The translations under genes were made by a program, and so were the position numbers. A stretch of DNA of 64,000 nucleotides, taken from Pleurodeles waltl. Lineage: Eukaryota; Chordata; Amphibia; Caudata; Salamandridae. Location: assembly GCF_031143425.1 (NCBI RefSeq), contig NC_090447.1, positions 134,559,106 to 134,623,105 of the forward strand, in the 5' to 3' direction. Shown in pieces: positions 1 to 9,366 of this stretch; within the stretch, counting starts at the first letter, position 1, and each line of letters begins with the position of its first letter. The notes below the pieces were generated by a model, which made no database searches, was not told the DNA's origin, and was given only the letters and a program-made list of their open reading frames with translations.

Positions 1-324
1 TTTTATTCTGTTTAAGAGTTTATAGTTAATTTAAATTATTTTTCTGTATGGCACTGACAAAAGCCCATCATCAGTTTCCCTGTTTTGGAAATTAAAATAT
101 GCAAGTCTATAGCAATTTTTTAAAAAGGAAAAAAGTTGAAGAAAATTACTTTTGCAGCAGTAAATACTGAAACAAATTAAGCTACGCCAATCTGGTCAAG
201 GGGATGAAGGGATAACCTTGTGGAGATATTGGTGAGATGAAATGGACATCTGCCAGTTACTTACAAGCCTCCAAATTTAAATATACATGAGGTACTATGT
301 ATGCCATAAACACCAAACAAACCA
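1..324. other. AT-rich DNA, no feature seen
   Basis: AT-rich sequence before the first repeat. I see no coding frame, no terminal repeats and no tandem structure. It could be an old unrecognisable repeat or unique intergenic DNA. Confidence 0.5.
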
Positions 325-328
325 CTTA

Positions 329-498
329 GGGCTTGTTTTAGATATTGGCAGACAGGTTACACATCATAACGGTGACAGCTATCCCATCCACCAAAATCTT
401 AAATCCCATTATATTTTATGGGATTTAGGTTTCGGCAGACGGGATATCCATCAACATTGTTACACAGTAACCCATCCACCAACATCTAAATCAGGCTC
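329..498. mobile_element. Foldback MITE, 170 bp
   Basis: A palindromic element. The left end reads GGGCTTGTTTTAGATATTGG and the right end, reverse-complemented, reads GAGCCTGATTTAGATGTTGG. The two arms meet in an AT-rich centre near 415 that is itself a short palindrome. Flanking TTA at 326-328 and 499-501 is a likely 3-bp target duplication, as for Harbinger-type MITEs. The same ends occur at 50819 and 56308, where they bracket a LINE, so this is a dispersed family. It has no coding capacity, so a transposase must come from elsewhere. Confidence 0.7.
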
Positions 499-735
499 TT
501 ACTGTAATAAATACTCAATTTTGTTTTTGTTTATACTCTCAATATGGCTGCTATATAAGATCACTATTTGTTATTAATTTGTGGGTTAATGTGATGATCC
601 CTAATGAATCGTTTAGGACAAAGCCCTTTAACTCTAACCTTGTAGTTTGATTTTTTTTCTTTCTTTTGAAACATTTACCCTTGTAATTGACTTTAGGATC
701 CCTGTATAACCTTTGCCATAAACCTGAAGGGAAAT

Positions 736-900
736 ATCACTTACAACACGGTAAATGTAACAAAATGCATTTACCACGATGCCTTTACAACACATATGCG
801 TTTAGCACGCATGGCTTTACCACGCATGCCTTTACCATTAATATACCCTTACCATGCATGCCTTTGCAACAAATTTTGTTGCAAAGGCATCAGTGGTAAA
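736..900. repeat. Palindromic repeat built on TTACCACGCATG-like motifs
   Basis: Many short copies of TTTACCA(C/T)GCATG-like words occur here, reversing to GGTAAAGGCAT-like words after about 875, so the region can fold on itself (for example TTGCAACAAATTTTGTTGCAA at its centre, a near-perfect hairpin). It is followed by a (TA)n tract. A related palindrome lies at 6883-7050, again next to (TA)n. Confidence 0.6.
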
Positions 901-960
901 GGTGTATGTGTGGAAAGGTTTTAAAGGTAAGTAAAGGTAAGTATTAAGTGGGTTGAGTGA

Positions 961-980
961 TATATATATATATATATATT

Positions 981-1028
<48 letters not shown>
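961..1028. repeat. (TA)n microsatellite
   Basis: About 68 bases of almost uninterrupted TA dinucleotide with one small break near 981-988. It lies between the palindromic repeat and the first unit of the 530-bp tandem array. Confidence 0.95.
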
Positions 1029-1030
<2 letters not shown>

Positions 1031-1560
1031 AGTTGTCCTGCACAAAAGCGCACTCGCAACTGGTCATTATAGAAAGTAGCAAAGTCAGCAACTTACAGAA
1101 AATTGTTTGGCATTTTCATTATTTCAGGCCTTGTATTTTCAAACACCTCTGGACACGTGTTTCTGGGTTAATCCCTTCATCAGCAGAGAACAAACATTTC
1201 CTTCCTTTTTCAAAGGCCAACTGCATGGCTGCTCGTCAGATTTAATTGCAGACACCTGATATCAGTTGAATACCAGTTTTGTCCCAGTGGACCTCAAGTG
1301 AGTTGCAAAGTGCATCCTGGTAAAGGTAGTCCTGCACATTTTAAAATTATATCCCAAGTGGGTTGCTGAAGCCAAACAAAATAATAAAACACAGTTCATT
1401 ACACCAGGGGGCAAATTCAAAGTAAGACAATTGTTTTTGCTGCCAATGTTCCAACCTGCTACTCTGAAAGTGACCATCCATACAGTCACACATAAAACTG
1501 CTCCTTTATGCAGTGGTGCTGTCTTCACGGCTGGACAGGCCGTTAAATTTATACAAGAGA
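1031..1560 (-). repeat. 530-bp tandem repeat, unit 1
   Basis: Bases 1031-1560 and 1561-2075 align along their whole length with few differences. The shared landmarks are the AGTTGTCCTG start, CCATCCATACAGTCACACAT near the end and GGACAGGCCGTTAA at the junction. The period is 530 bp. The minus strand carries a hammerhead ribozyme core at 1147-1188, so the sense strand is taken as minus. Candidates are a newt satellite-2-like repeat or the terminal repeat of a Penelope-like or retrozyme-like element; both kinds carry such ribozymes. No reverse transcriptase is attached here. Confidence 0.8.
1147..1188 (-). ncRNA. Type I hammerhead ribozyme motif, copy 1
   Basis: Read on the minus strand: CTCTG (helix I, 1188-1184), CTGATGA (1183-1177), helix II GGG/CCC closed by five bases (1175-1165), GAAA (1163-1160), a two-base-pair helix III CA/UG with a two-base loop, the cleavage triplet GUC (1154-1152) and CAGAG (1151-1147), which pairs perfectly with CTCTG. 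All invariant core bases are present. Hammerheads with so short a helix III are known from newt satellite RNA and Penelope-like elements, where two copies act as a dimer. Self-cleavage is inferred, not shown. Confidence 0.75.
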
Positions 1561-2075
1561 GAGTTGTCCTGAACAAAAGCGCACTTGCAACTGTTCATTA
1601 TGGAATGTGGCAAAGTCAGCAACTTACAGAGAATTCTTTGGCATTTCCATTATTTCAGGGCGTGTATTTTTTAACACCTCTGGACACGTTTCTGGGTCAA
1701 TCCCTTCATCAGCAGAGAACCAACATAACCTTCCTTTTTCAAAGGCCAACTGCCTGGCTGCTCATCAGATTTAATTGCAGGCACCTGGTATCAGTTGAAT
1801 ACCAGTTTTGTCCCAGTGGACCTCAAGTGAGCTGTAAAGTGCATCCTGGTAAAGGTAGTCCTGCACATTTTAAAACTATATCCCAAGTGGGTTGCTGACG
1901 CCAAACAAAATAATAAAACACAGTTCATTAACCCAGTGGGCAAATTCAAAGTAAGAAAATCATTTTTGCTGCCAATGTTCCAACCTGCTGCTCTGAAAGT
2001 GACCATCCATACAGTCACACATAGAACTGCTCTTTTATGCAGGGGTGCTGCCTTCACTACTGGACAGGCCGTTAA
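1561..2075 (-). repeat. 530-bp tandem repeat, unit 2 (split by an insertion)
   Basis: This is the second copy of the unit. It ends at GGACAGGCCGTTAA (2062-2075), where the 3.64-kb TTAA element is inserted, and its last bases continue at 5716-5733. Unit 1 keeps the uninterrupted version of the junction at about 1535-1560, so the insertion point is certain. Divergence between units is low, mainly point changes and one- or two-base indels. Confidence 0.85.
1678..1717 (-). ncRNA. Type I hammerhead ribozyme motif, copy 2
   Basis: Minus strand: CTCTG, CTGATGA, helix II GGG/CCC, GAAA, then C-GU-GUC and CAGAG. It matches copy 1 except that two bases are missing from helix III, which leaves a single C-G pair there. 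The core and the GUC cleavage triplet are intact. The copy lies 529 bp from copy 1, so a transcript through the array would carry regularly spaced cleavage sites. Confidence 0.7.
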
Positions 2076-4949
2076 CCTCTTAGCTGCTGGGCCTTTCCCC
2101 CCCCAGTGCTGAGCCCTTTTTTGGCTATTTGGGATAGTTCGCGCTTAGGCCTTTATAACTTTTTGTCCACATAACCTATCCACGCCAAATTTGCGTCCTT
2201 TTTTTCCAACACCCTAGGGATTCCAATGGTACCCAGAGTTTGTGGTTTCCCCTGGAGGAGACCAAGAAATTAGCCAAAATACAGTGAAAATGTCGTTTTT
2301 TTTTTACAAAAAATGGGGGAAAAAGGGCTGCCGAAGAAGGCTTGTGGTTTTTTTCCCTGAAAATGGCATCAACAAAGGGTTTCTGGTGCTAAAATCACCA
2401 TCTTCCCACCTTTCAGGAACGGGCAGATTTGAATCATAAAACCACATTTTTCAAAACAATTTTGGCATTTTACTGGGACATACCCCATTTTCACAATTTT
2501 TGGTGCTTTCAGCCTCCTTCCAGTTAGTGACAGGAATGGGTGTGAAACCAATGCTGGATCTTGGAAAGCTAAACATTTCTGAAAAGTAGACAAAATTCTG
2601 AATTCAGCAAGGGGACATTTGTGTAGATCCTACAAGGTTTTCCTACAGAAAATAACAGCTGAAATAAAAAAATATTGAAAGTGAGCTGAAAAAAACAGCC
2701 ATTTTTCTCCACGTTTTACTCTGTAACTTTTTCTTGCAATGTCAGATTTTTTAAAGCAATATATCGTTACATGTGCTGGACTCTTCCGGTTGTGAGGATA
2801 TATAGGGCTTATAGGTTCATCAAGATCCCTAGGTACCCAGAGCCAATAAATGAGGTGCACCTTGGAATGTGTTTTCATTCTATTCCGGGTATACAGCAAT
2901 TCATTTGCTGAAATATAAAGAGTGAAAAATAGATATCAAGAAAACCTTTGTATTTCCAAAATGGGCATAAGATAAGGTGTTGAGAAGCAGTGGTTATTTG
3001 CACATCTCTGAATTCCGGGGGGCCCATCCTAGCATGTGAATTACAGCCCATTTCTCAAATAGACGTCTTTTTTACACACTGTCTTACATTTGGAAGGAAA
3101 AAATGTAGAGAAAGACAAGGGGCAATAACACTTATTTTGCTATTCTGTGTTCCCCCAAGTCTCCCGATAAAAGGGGTACCTCACTTGCGTGGGTAGGCCT
3201 AATGCTCGCGACAGGAAACGTAACATGGCACATCACATTTTTACATTGAAATTTGAGGTGTTTTTTGCAAAGTGCCTAGCTGTGGATTTTGGCCTCTAGT
3301 TCAGCCGGCACCTAGTGAAACCTACCAAACCTTGGCATTTGTGAAAACAAGAGACCCAGGGGAATCCAGGATGGGGTGACTTGTGGGACTCTGACCAGGT
3401 TCTGTTACCCAGAATCCTTTGCAAACCTCAAAATGTGGCTAAAAAAACACTTTTTCCTCACATTTCGGTGACAGAAAGTTCTGGAATCTGAGAGGAGCCA
3501 CAAATTTCCTTCCACCCAGCGTTCCCCCAAGTCTCCCGATAAAAATGGTACCTCACTTGTGTGGGTAGGCCTGTTGTCCGCGACAGAAATAGATCACACA
3601 ACAGTCAATGTTGGTCCTTACATGAGGCAGCTGTTGACCCTGGGGTGATCCATTCCTGACACAGGCACTAGGTATAGGCACTCAAGTGGGGTAGTGTTTT
3701 TATCAGGACAGGTGAGGAATCACTGGGTGGTAGGAATTTTGTGGATCCCAGCATATTCCTGTAGTTTGTGTGACAGACATGCGAGAAAAATAGAGTTTTT
3801 ATTCAACATTTCAGCTTTGCAGGGTATTCTGGGTAAGAAAACTTTGGGGAATCCACACAAGTCACACCTCTGTGGACTCCCCCGAATGTCTAGTTTTCAG
3901 AAATGTTTGAGTTTAGTATGTTCCTCTATATGGCCCCCGAACCCAGGACCAAAAACACAGGTGCCTGCCTTACAAAACCAGTTTGTTTTGTGATAGATAA
4001 TTTTGATGTCTCCACAATACGATTTGGGCGGTGGAATTTGGGGCTGAACTAAATTGGGGAGCTCCAAAGAGAGCACTCTCTGTCTCTGCTTGCCGCCGCA
4101 TTCACCTGCTCTCTGGGTTGGTCTAACCCACTATTACCCCGTTGCACAGACTGTGCTTGCGAAGGGACAGCAGGACTGTCCTCATCACCTCCCTCATAAT
4201 TTACTGGCAGAGGAGTTATCGAATGGGACTCCTCCGACTGAAAAATCACTCCCAGAGTCTGCGCCATTGTCCTATCCCTCCGATGCTGTCTCAGTATCTG
4301 ATGTCTCAGTCTCTGATCCTATGTCAGAGCTGTCCTCTATAACCCGAGTGACGGCAGCAGTCATCCATCAAGATGCCATCTCTGCTATTGGCTAAACTGT
4401 TGCTCTAAAACACTAGCCTATGTAGACAGTCACAAAATCAATGGTGTGTGTGAGATACGTGCAACAGTAGAGGCCACCTTACCTGCGCTTCTTCCCTCAA
4501 TCAGCACGTTCTTTCAAGACACTCAAAAAACACCTTGTCACATACCATTCGCCACAGTCTTTAGCACCTCCTGCGCCCAGTCCAACAATCTTTATTGGTG
4601 CTCCCACTCCCTCCTCCTCGGATTCCCTCATTACCACCCAGCAAAAGTGCCCTTCATCTCTCCATAGCCGCCCCCCACCCCGCACATACATTTCATTTGT
4701 ATTATAGCGCAGGTAATGGCTGACTTTACTAATGTACTCAGCTATTTACATAAAATACAGATTTGCTCTTTGCAGTAGGCATATAAACCTTCTGCGCTTC
4801 TTTATGGCACTAAAACTGCCACTAGACAAAAGTCTGATCCTTTTGTAGCAGAAACATGATCACAGTACTTACTTGACTTTTTTATTGCTGCCTAAAAGCT
4901 ACAGTTGAAATGCGTCAGTTGAAGTATGTGCAATGCTTTGAAGATATAT

Positions 4950-4951
4950 AT

Positions 4952-5015
<64 letters not shown>

Positions 5016-5106
5016 CTATCTCTATATATATCTATCTATAGATATATCCATGTAGATAGATATATCTACATAGATATATCTATGTATATAGATCTATATA
5101 TATAGA

Positions 5107-5170
<64 letters not shown>
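4950..5170. repeat. (TA)n and GATATATC-rich microsatellite
   Basis: Two long TA tracts (about 4963-5010 and 5108-5167) flank a TAGATATATC/TATA mixture, inside the TTAA element. A long cruciform-forming stretch like this is prone to length change. Confidence 0.95.
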
Positions 5171-5399
5171 TCTATATTTTTTTGAGTAGTTGTATGGTTT
5201 CCTTGGGGGCCAAAAGGGCCCCCAGGAAAACCGTACAACAAAAAAAATATATAATGTCCCCTCTTTATTTGTTTTTTATTTTTTTGTAATGAAATTTAGC
5301 CCCCCAGGGAACACCTACTTTATTTTTTGTAAATATGCCCCGGGGGGGGGGGGGGGGTGGTTGCCGGCCCGTTTTCTGAGGGGGCCAGGAAACACTTTC

Positions 5400-5525
5400 A
5401 GGAAGGCCTCGTAAGAAAGGGGAGAGTCTCCCCTTTCTTACGAGGCCTTCCCGAACATGGGGAAGGCCGTTTTCCCCATCGGAGCAGGAAGTGGCCGCAA
5501 GGCCACTTCCTGCTCTGATGGGGAA
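5400..5525. repeat. Two adjacent perfect hairpins
   Basis: The first palindrome (about 5402-5450) has arms GAAGGCCTCGTAAGAAAGGG and its complement. The second (about 5477-5524) has arms around CAGGAAGTGGCC and its complement with a loop of about four bases. Both lie close to the right end of the TTAA element and are probably part of its subterminal structure. Confidence 0.7.
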
Positions 5526-5733
5526 ATCAACAAAGTGACGTCGACGTCACAAAGGGGTGGGTGGGTGGTGGGGGGAGACACGGAAAAGCTTCCGGGGATT
5601 AAAAAAAAAAATAATAATCTGCACCCGAGGATTTATTAACCCCCTTCCTGGTGTCGGCCACTGGTCGTGACCCGCACCAGGGAGGTAGTGCAGGCGGACG
5701 CCCGCACCCAAGAGGTTAAATTTATACAAGAGA

Positions 5734-5868
5734 GAGTTGTCCTGAACACAAGAGCACTCTCAACTGGTCATTATGGAATGTAGCAAAGTCAGCAACTTAC
5801 AGAGAATTATTTGGCATTTTCATTATTTCAGGCCTTGTATTTTTAAACACCTCTGGACACGTGTTTTT
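5734..5868 (-). repeat. 530-bp tandem repeat, unit 3 (truncated)
   Basis: It resumes the array after the TTAA insertion and matches units 1 and 2 from GAGTTGTCCTG through CTCTGGACACGTGTTT. It stops inside the hammerhead motif, just before the GAAA and CTGATGA boxes (minus strand), so this unit has no ribozyme core. Confidence 0.8.
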
Positions 5869-5938
5869 TTTCCAGTCCTATTTTTATACGACTGAATTTG
5901 TTATATTTAAATGTTGTTCAATTAGTGCTCGAATTCAC

Positions 5939-5973
5939 ATGATAAAGGCTGTGTTGACAGCCAAAACGTGTTG
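5939..5973 (+). ncRNA. Possible decayed hammerhead-like motif
   Basis: Plus strand: a GATAAA box (in place of GATGA), a perfect stem GGCTG/CAGCC with a short loop, then AAAAC (in place of GAAAC) and GTGTTG. The order matches a hammerhead core with helix II, but two core positions differ, so it would be inactive. It lies just after the truncated tandem unit, which supports a shared origin. It could also be chance. Confidence 0.3.
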
Positions 5974-6049
5974 TGATTAAAAGCCTTTGCTTTACTTTTT
6001 TTGAAGTCCTGAGTGCGAGTTCTTTATCGTTTTCTTGTTTGGATTTAAT

Positions 6050-6755
6050 AGTGTTTAGGGTGGGTAACAATTATTGGTAAGCATTTTTACGTTTTAGGGT
6101 GGGTGTGGGATTTGGGGTGGTGAGGGCCTTTTTAAGTTTTAGGATGTATATGGCTTTTTGGGTGGTAAGGGCATTTTTAGGTTTTAGGGTGGGTATGGAT
6201 TTTTGGGTGGTAAGAACATTTTTAGGTTTTAGGGTGGGCATGGGTTTGGGGTGGCAAGGGCATTTTGGGTTTTAGGGTGGGTATGGGTTTTGGGGTGGTA
6301 AGAACATTTTTAAGTTTTAGGGTTGGCATGGGTTTTGGGATGATGAGGGCATTATTAGGTATTAGGGTGGGTATGGGTTTTGGGGTGGTAAGGGCATTTT
6401 TGGGTTTTAGGGAGGGTATGGGTTTTGGGGTGGTAAGGGCATTTTTTGTATTTTAGGATGGGTATGGGCTTTTGGATGGTAGAGTAATCTTTAGGTTTTC
6501 GGGTGGGTATGGGTTTTGGGGTGGTAAGGGCATTTTTTTGTATCGTAGGGTGGGTATGGGCTTTTGGGTGGTAAGGACATTTTTAGGTTTTAGGGTGGGT
6601 ATGGGATTTGGGGTGGTAAGGGGTGTTTACGTTTTAGGGTGAATATGGGATTTAGGGTGATAAGGACATTTTTAGGTTTTAGGGTGGGTATGGGTTTTGG
6701 GGTGGTAAAGTAATTTTTAGGGTTTAGGGTAGGTAGGGTTTTTGGGTGGAAAGGT
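6050..6755. repeat. 44-bp G-rich minisatellite, about 16 copies
   Basis: The unit is about TTTTAGGGTGGG, then TATGGGTTTTGGGGTGG, then TAAGGGCATTTT, with a period of 42-46 bp. Every unit has four or more runs of three to four G on the plus strand, so G-quadruplex folding is likely. The TTTTAGGG and TTTTGGGG words resemble telomeric repeats, but the period and the interruptions show it is not a telomere. Confidence 0.9.
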
Positions 6756-6761
6756 GTGTTT

Positions 6762-6850
6762 GTGTATATATATAAATATATATATATATATAGATATAGA
6801 TATATATATATACACACACACAATATATAGATACATATATATATATATAC

Positions 6851-6881
<31 letters not shown>

Positions 6882-6882
6882 A
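6762..6882. repeat. (TA)n/(CA)n-rich microsatellite
   Basis: TA tracts with short ACACACAC and TATACATA interruptions, directly after the G-rich minisatellite. Confidence 0.9.
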
Positions 6883-7050
6883 CATTTTTACCATGCATAT
6901 GCCTTTACCAACTATGCCTTTACTACGATATGTTTGTGGTAAAGACATGCGTGGTAAAATCATATGTGTGGTAAAAACATTTTGTGGTAAGTGTATGCGT
7001 GGTACATGCATGGTACTTACCGCGTTGTAAAGGTATGCGTTGTAAGAGCA
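6883..7050. repeat. Palindromic TTACCATGCAT / GGTAAAGACATGCG repeat
   Basis: Same motif family as 736-900: TTTACCA-type words up to about 6925, then GTGGTAAA and GCGTGGTA words on the same strand, so the two halves are complementary. Here the (TA)n tract lies on the left side rather than the right, mirroring the first copy. Confidence 0.6.
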
Positions 7051-7719
7051 AGCGTTGTTGCGTCATACATCCAAACCTGAATAATAACTTTTTACAACAT
7101 AGCACATGGTCTTTTTCTGAAGTTGGCCCAGAGAACAAACAAATGACCAGTCATCAAGACTTAATCCATGCTGCAGTTGTCCTTGTGTATCTTACAGAAT
7201 GAGTTGCAGGAAGAGATGTCTTCGCAAGAAGCAGTGATATGAATAAAAAATTACTGTTTTAAGGTACTTGGATTGTGATTGACTGCTGTCTCTGAAAAAA
7301 AACAAAATGGTAGATAACAACTATGAGTATAGTGAGAGGAAATAAATACACTGTGGTTTTCCTTTCCAGAAAAAGAACAGCTTGAACATTTTACCTTTGT
7401 ATGGGGGGTAATTAAAGGCTCTGCAGGTGGAAAGAAGACTACTAGCCATTTGAAAATTGCAGTGATCTGAAGAACCAGCTATGTTTGATAAGCGTTTGGC
7501 CTGAGTAAAATCTAGAACAAGTTCTGTTCTGGTAACCTAAGAATAGTATAAAGAGACATTTAAAACTGGATAAAGGCATGAAGGTTGGTCCCTGCTGCAC
7601 ACGGCCTCTGGTGGCGATTGAGGAACAGGATATGACTTGAGAATTCACTGCAGGTAGAGCACAGGATCTTGTCATAGGTGATACTCTACAGCCAGACACT
7701 GCTTTGCATACTCAGAGAC
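7051..7719. other. No feature recognised
   Basis: Ordinary-composition DNA up to the left end of Harbinger-1. I see no terminal repeats, tandem structure or convincing coding frame. Confidence 0.5.
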
Positions 7720-8051
7720 TTTGGGGGTCATTACAACCCTGGTGGACGGTGTTAAAGGTGCGGTAATACCGCAAACAGGCCGGCGGACAAAAAAAGGGAA
7801 TCATGACCCTGGCGGAAACCGCCAACAAAGACAGCCACTTTAACACACCGCCCGCCACGGCGGTACAGACAAGCAGCGCGGCGGTTACCACCAACAGACA
7901 GGCGGGAGACAATGTATCGCCCACACTATTACAACCCGCCAATCCGCCACCTTTTCTGGGGCGGATGCACCACGGATAAAAAGACTGCGGAAACAGCTTT
8001 TGCTATGGGAAAACGCTCACCTCAACACATCCCACGAGGAAGGAGGACACC

Positions 8052-8168
8052 ATGGAGCCTGAATTACAAATCCTACCTGCCCTTGTTTTTCTGCTCCTTT
8101 ACGACCAACAGCTACGTAGGCGCAGAAGATACCGGCGAGTACTGCACCTACGACACGGGGAGGCAAAA
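8052..8168 (+). CDS. Candidate first exon of the Harbinger-1 transposase
   Basis: ATG in a strong context (ACCATGG) opens a frame of 39 codons with a leucine-rich stretch followed by an arginine run, ending at a GTTAGG donor-like site. An arginine-rich N-terminus would suit nuclear import. The main exon begins after an AG at 12906 or 12916. With 12916 the frame joins directly. With 12906, the position conserved in Harbinger-2, the phases do not match, so either the donor is elsewhere or there is an indel. Assignment as exon 1 rests on its position between the left end and the main exon. Confidence 0.4.
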
Positions 8169-8610
8169 GTTAGGGGGACACCCACCAAACACCCCTACCC
8201 CCACCCTCGCATATCACAACATACACACCAATGCAGTCACAAAAATCACAGTAACAACCCACAATCCCCCCGGAAGAATGCAAAGACAATGCGAAAATCG
8301 GGCAAACATTGTAATGTGCCAATATACATGTCATACAAAAATATACAGATATACATATCTCAAAATCACTCTTATTTACACATACAATCCGAGAAGTAGT
8401 GCAGATATGTACACAACAATGTCCGTGCACCAACAGTCCAAAAAAGCATGGGCGAGGCCCACAATAGATACCTGACCAAAATCGGAGAGAACACTGCCGG
8501 GGCATCAGATAGAAACACTACAGGCACCTCAGGGGGAAGGGAAGGGGGGGCACCTCAGCCAGATGAATGCGAAGCCAGATCCACGTCGGGGCTCCATGCC
8601 CATTGATGTA

Positions 8611-8772
8611 TCCTGGGGAGTGCAAAGCCACAGTCTCTCAAGTCACTACAGTGGGTGGTTTTCCCACTGTGCCATCCTGGGGAGTGCAAAGCCACAGTCT
8701 CTCAAGTCACTACAGTGGGTGGTTTTCCCACTGTGCCATCCTGGGGAGTGCAAAGCCACAGTCTCTCAAGTA
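8611..8772. repeat. 64-bp tandem repeat, 2.5 copies
   Basis: The unit starts TCCTGGGGAGTGCAAAGCCA at 8611, 8675 and 8739; the third copy is partial. Copies are nearly identical, which suggests recent duplication. It lies inside Harbinger-1. Confidence 0.95.
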
Positions 8773-8919
8773 GATGCAGGTCTCCACTGGTTCTGGAGGG
8801 GGACTGGTGCCCAGACTGGATGAGTTTCCACGTGAAAGTACCTGTCCTGTCACTGTCCCAGCTGCACATGGGATAAGGATGCCTGATGTGGCGGTCCATT
8901 CATTCCTAGATTGTGCATG

Positions 8920-9366
8920 CCCTGTTCAGCGGTGCTTTGCCATGGCGGTCTTTGCCCTGTTCAGCGGTGCTTTGACATGGTGTTTCAGGCCTGTTCAGTG
9001 GTGCTTTGCCATGGCGGTCTTTGCCCTGTTCAGCGGTGCTTTGCCATGGCGGTCTTTGCCCTGTTCAGCTGTGCTTTGCCATGGCGGTCCCTGCCCTGTT
9101 CAGCGGTGCTTTGACATGGCGTTTCAGGACTGTTCAGTGGTGCTTTGCCATGGCGGACTTTGCCCTGTTCAGCGGTGCTTTGCCATGGCGGTCTTTGCCC
9201 TGTTCAGCTGTGCTTTGACATGGCGTTTCAGGCCTGTTCAGTGGTGCTTTGCCATGGCGGTCTTTGCCCTGTTCAGCGGTGCTTTGCCATGGCGGTCTTT
9301 GCCCTGTTCAGCGGGGCTTTGACATGGCGTTTCAGGACTGTTCAGCGGTGCTTTGCCATGGCGGTT
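8920..9366. repeat. 35-bp tandem repeat, 12-13 copies
   Basis: The unit contains TGTTCAGCGGTGCTTTGCCA plus TGGCGGTCTTTGCCC. A variant unit with GACATGGCGTTTCAGG recurs every three or so copies, giving a higher-order pattern. It lies inside Harbinger-1. The unit length is not a multiple of three, and no frame is privileged. Confidence 0.95.

Larger units (their letters stand above)
2076..5715. mobile_element. piggyBac-like non-autonomous transposon, 3.64 kb
   Basis: The insertion lies between TTAA at 2072-2075 and TTAA at 5716-5719, with inverted ends CCTCTT...AAGAGG; a weaker match continues inward. The uninterrupted site in repeat unit 1 (about 1540-1560) has a single TTAA, so this is a clean TTAA duplication as made by the piggyBac superfamily. 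I found no convincing transposase. The longest frames (for example 4054-4395, +) lack recognisable domains. The body holds two related stretches near 3148-3212 and 3520-3590, both with GTTCCCCCAAGTCTCCCGAT, plus (TA)n tracts, a G-run at 5341-5357 and hairpins at 5400-5525. It is probably mobilised in trans. Confidence 0.75.

Noticed and set aside
838..1059. Tyr/Ile-repeat frames over (TA)n tracts (also near 6590-6942)
   Set aside because: Frames are translations of TA microsatellites and carry no coding signal.
4054..4395. Plus-strand 113-codon frame in the TTAA element as a piggyBac transposase piece
   Set aside because: No DDD-type catalytic blocks or cysteine-rich tail are visible; composition alone is not enough.
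6050..6755. Interstitial telomeric sequence
   Set aside because: TTTTAGGG words are spaced by other sequence in a 44-bp unit; there is no run of TTAGGG.
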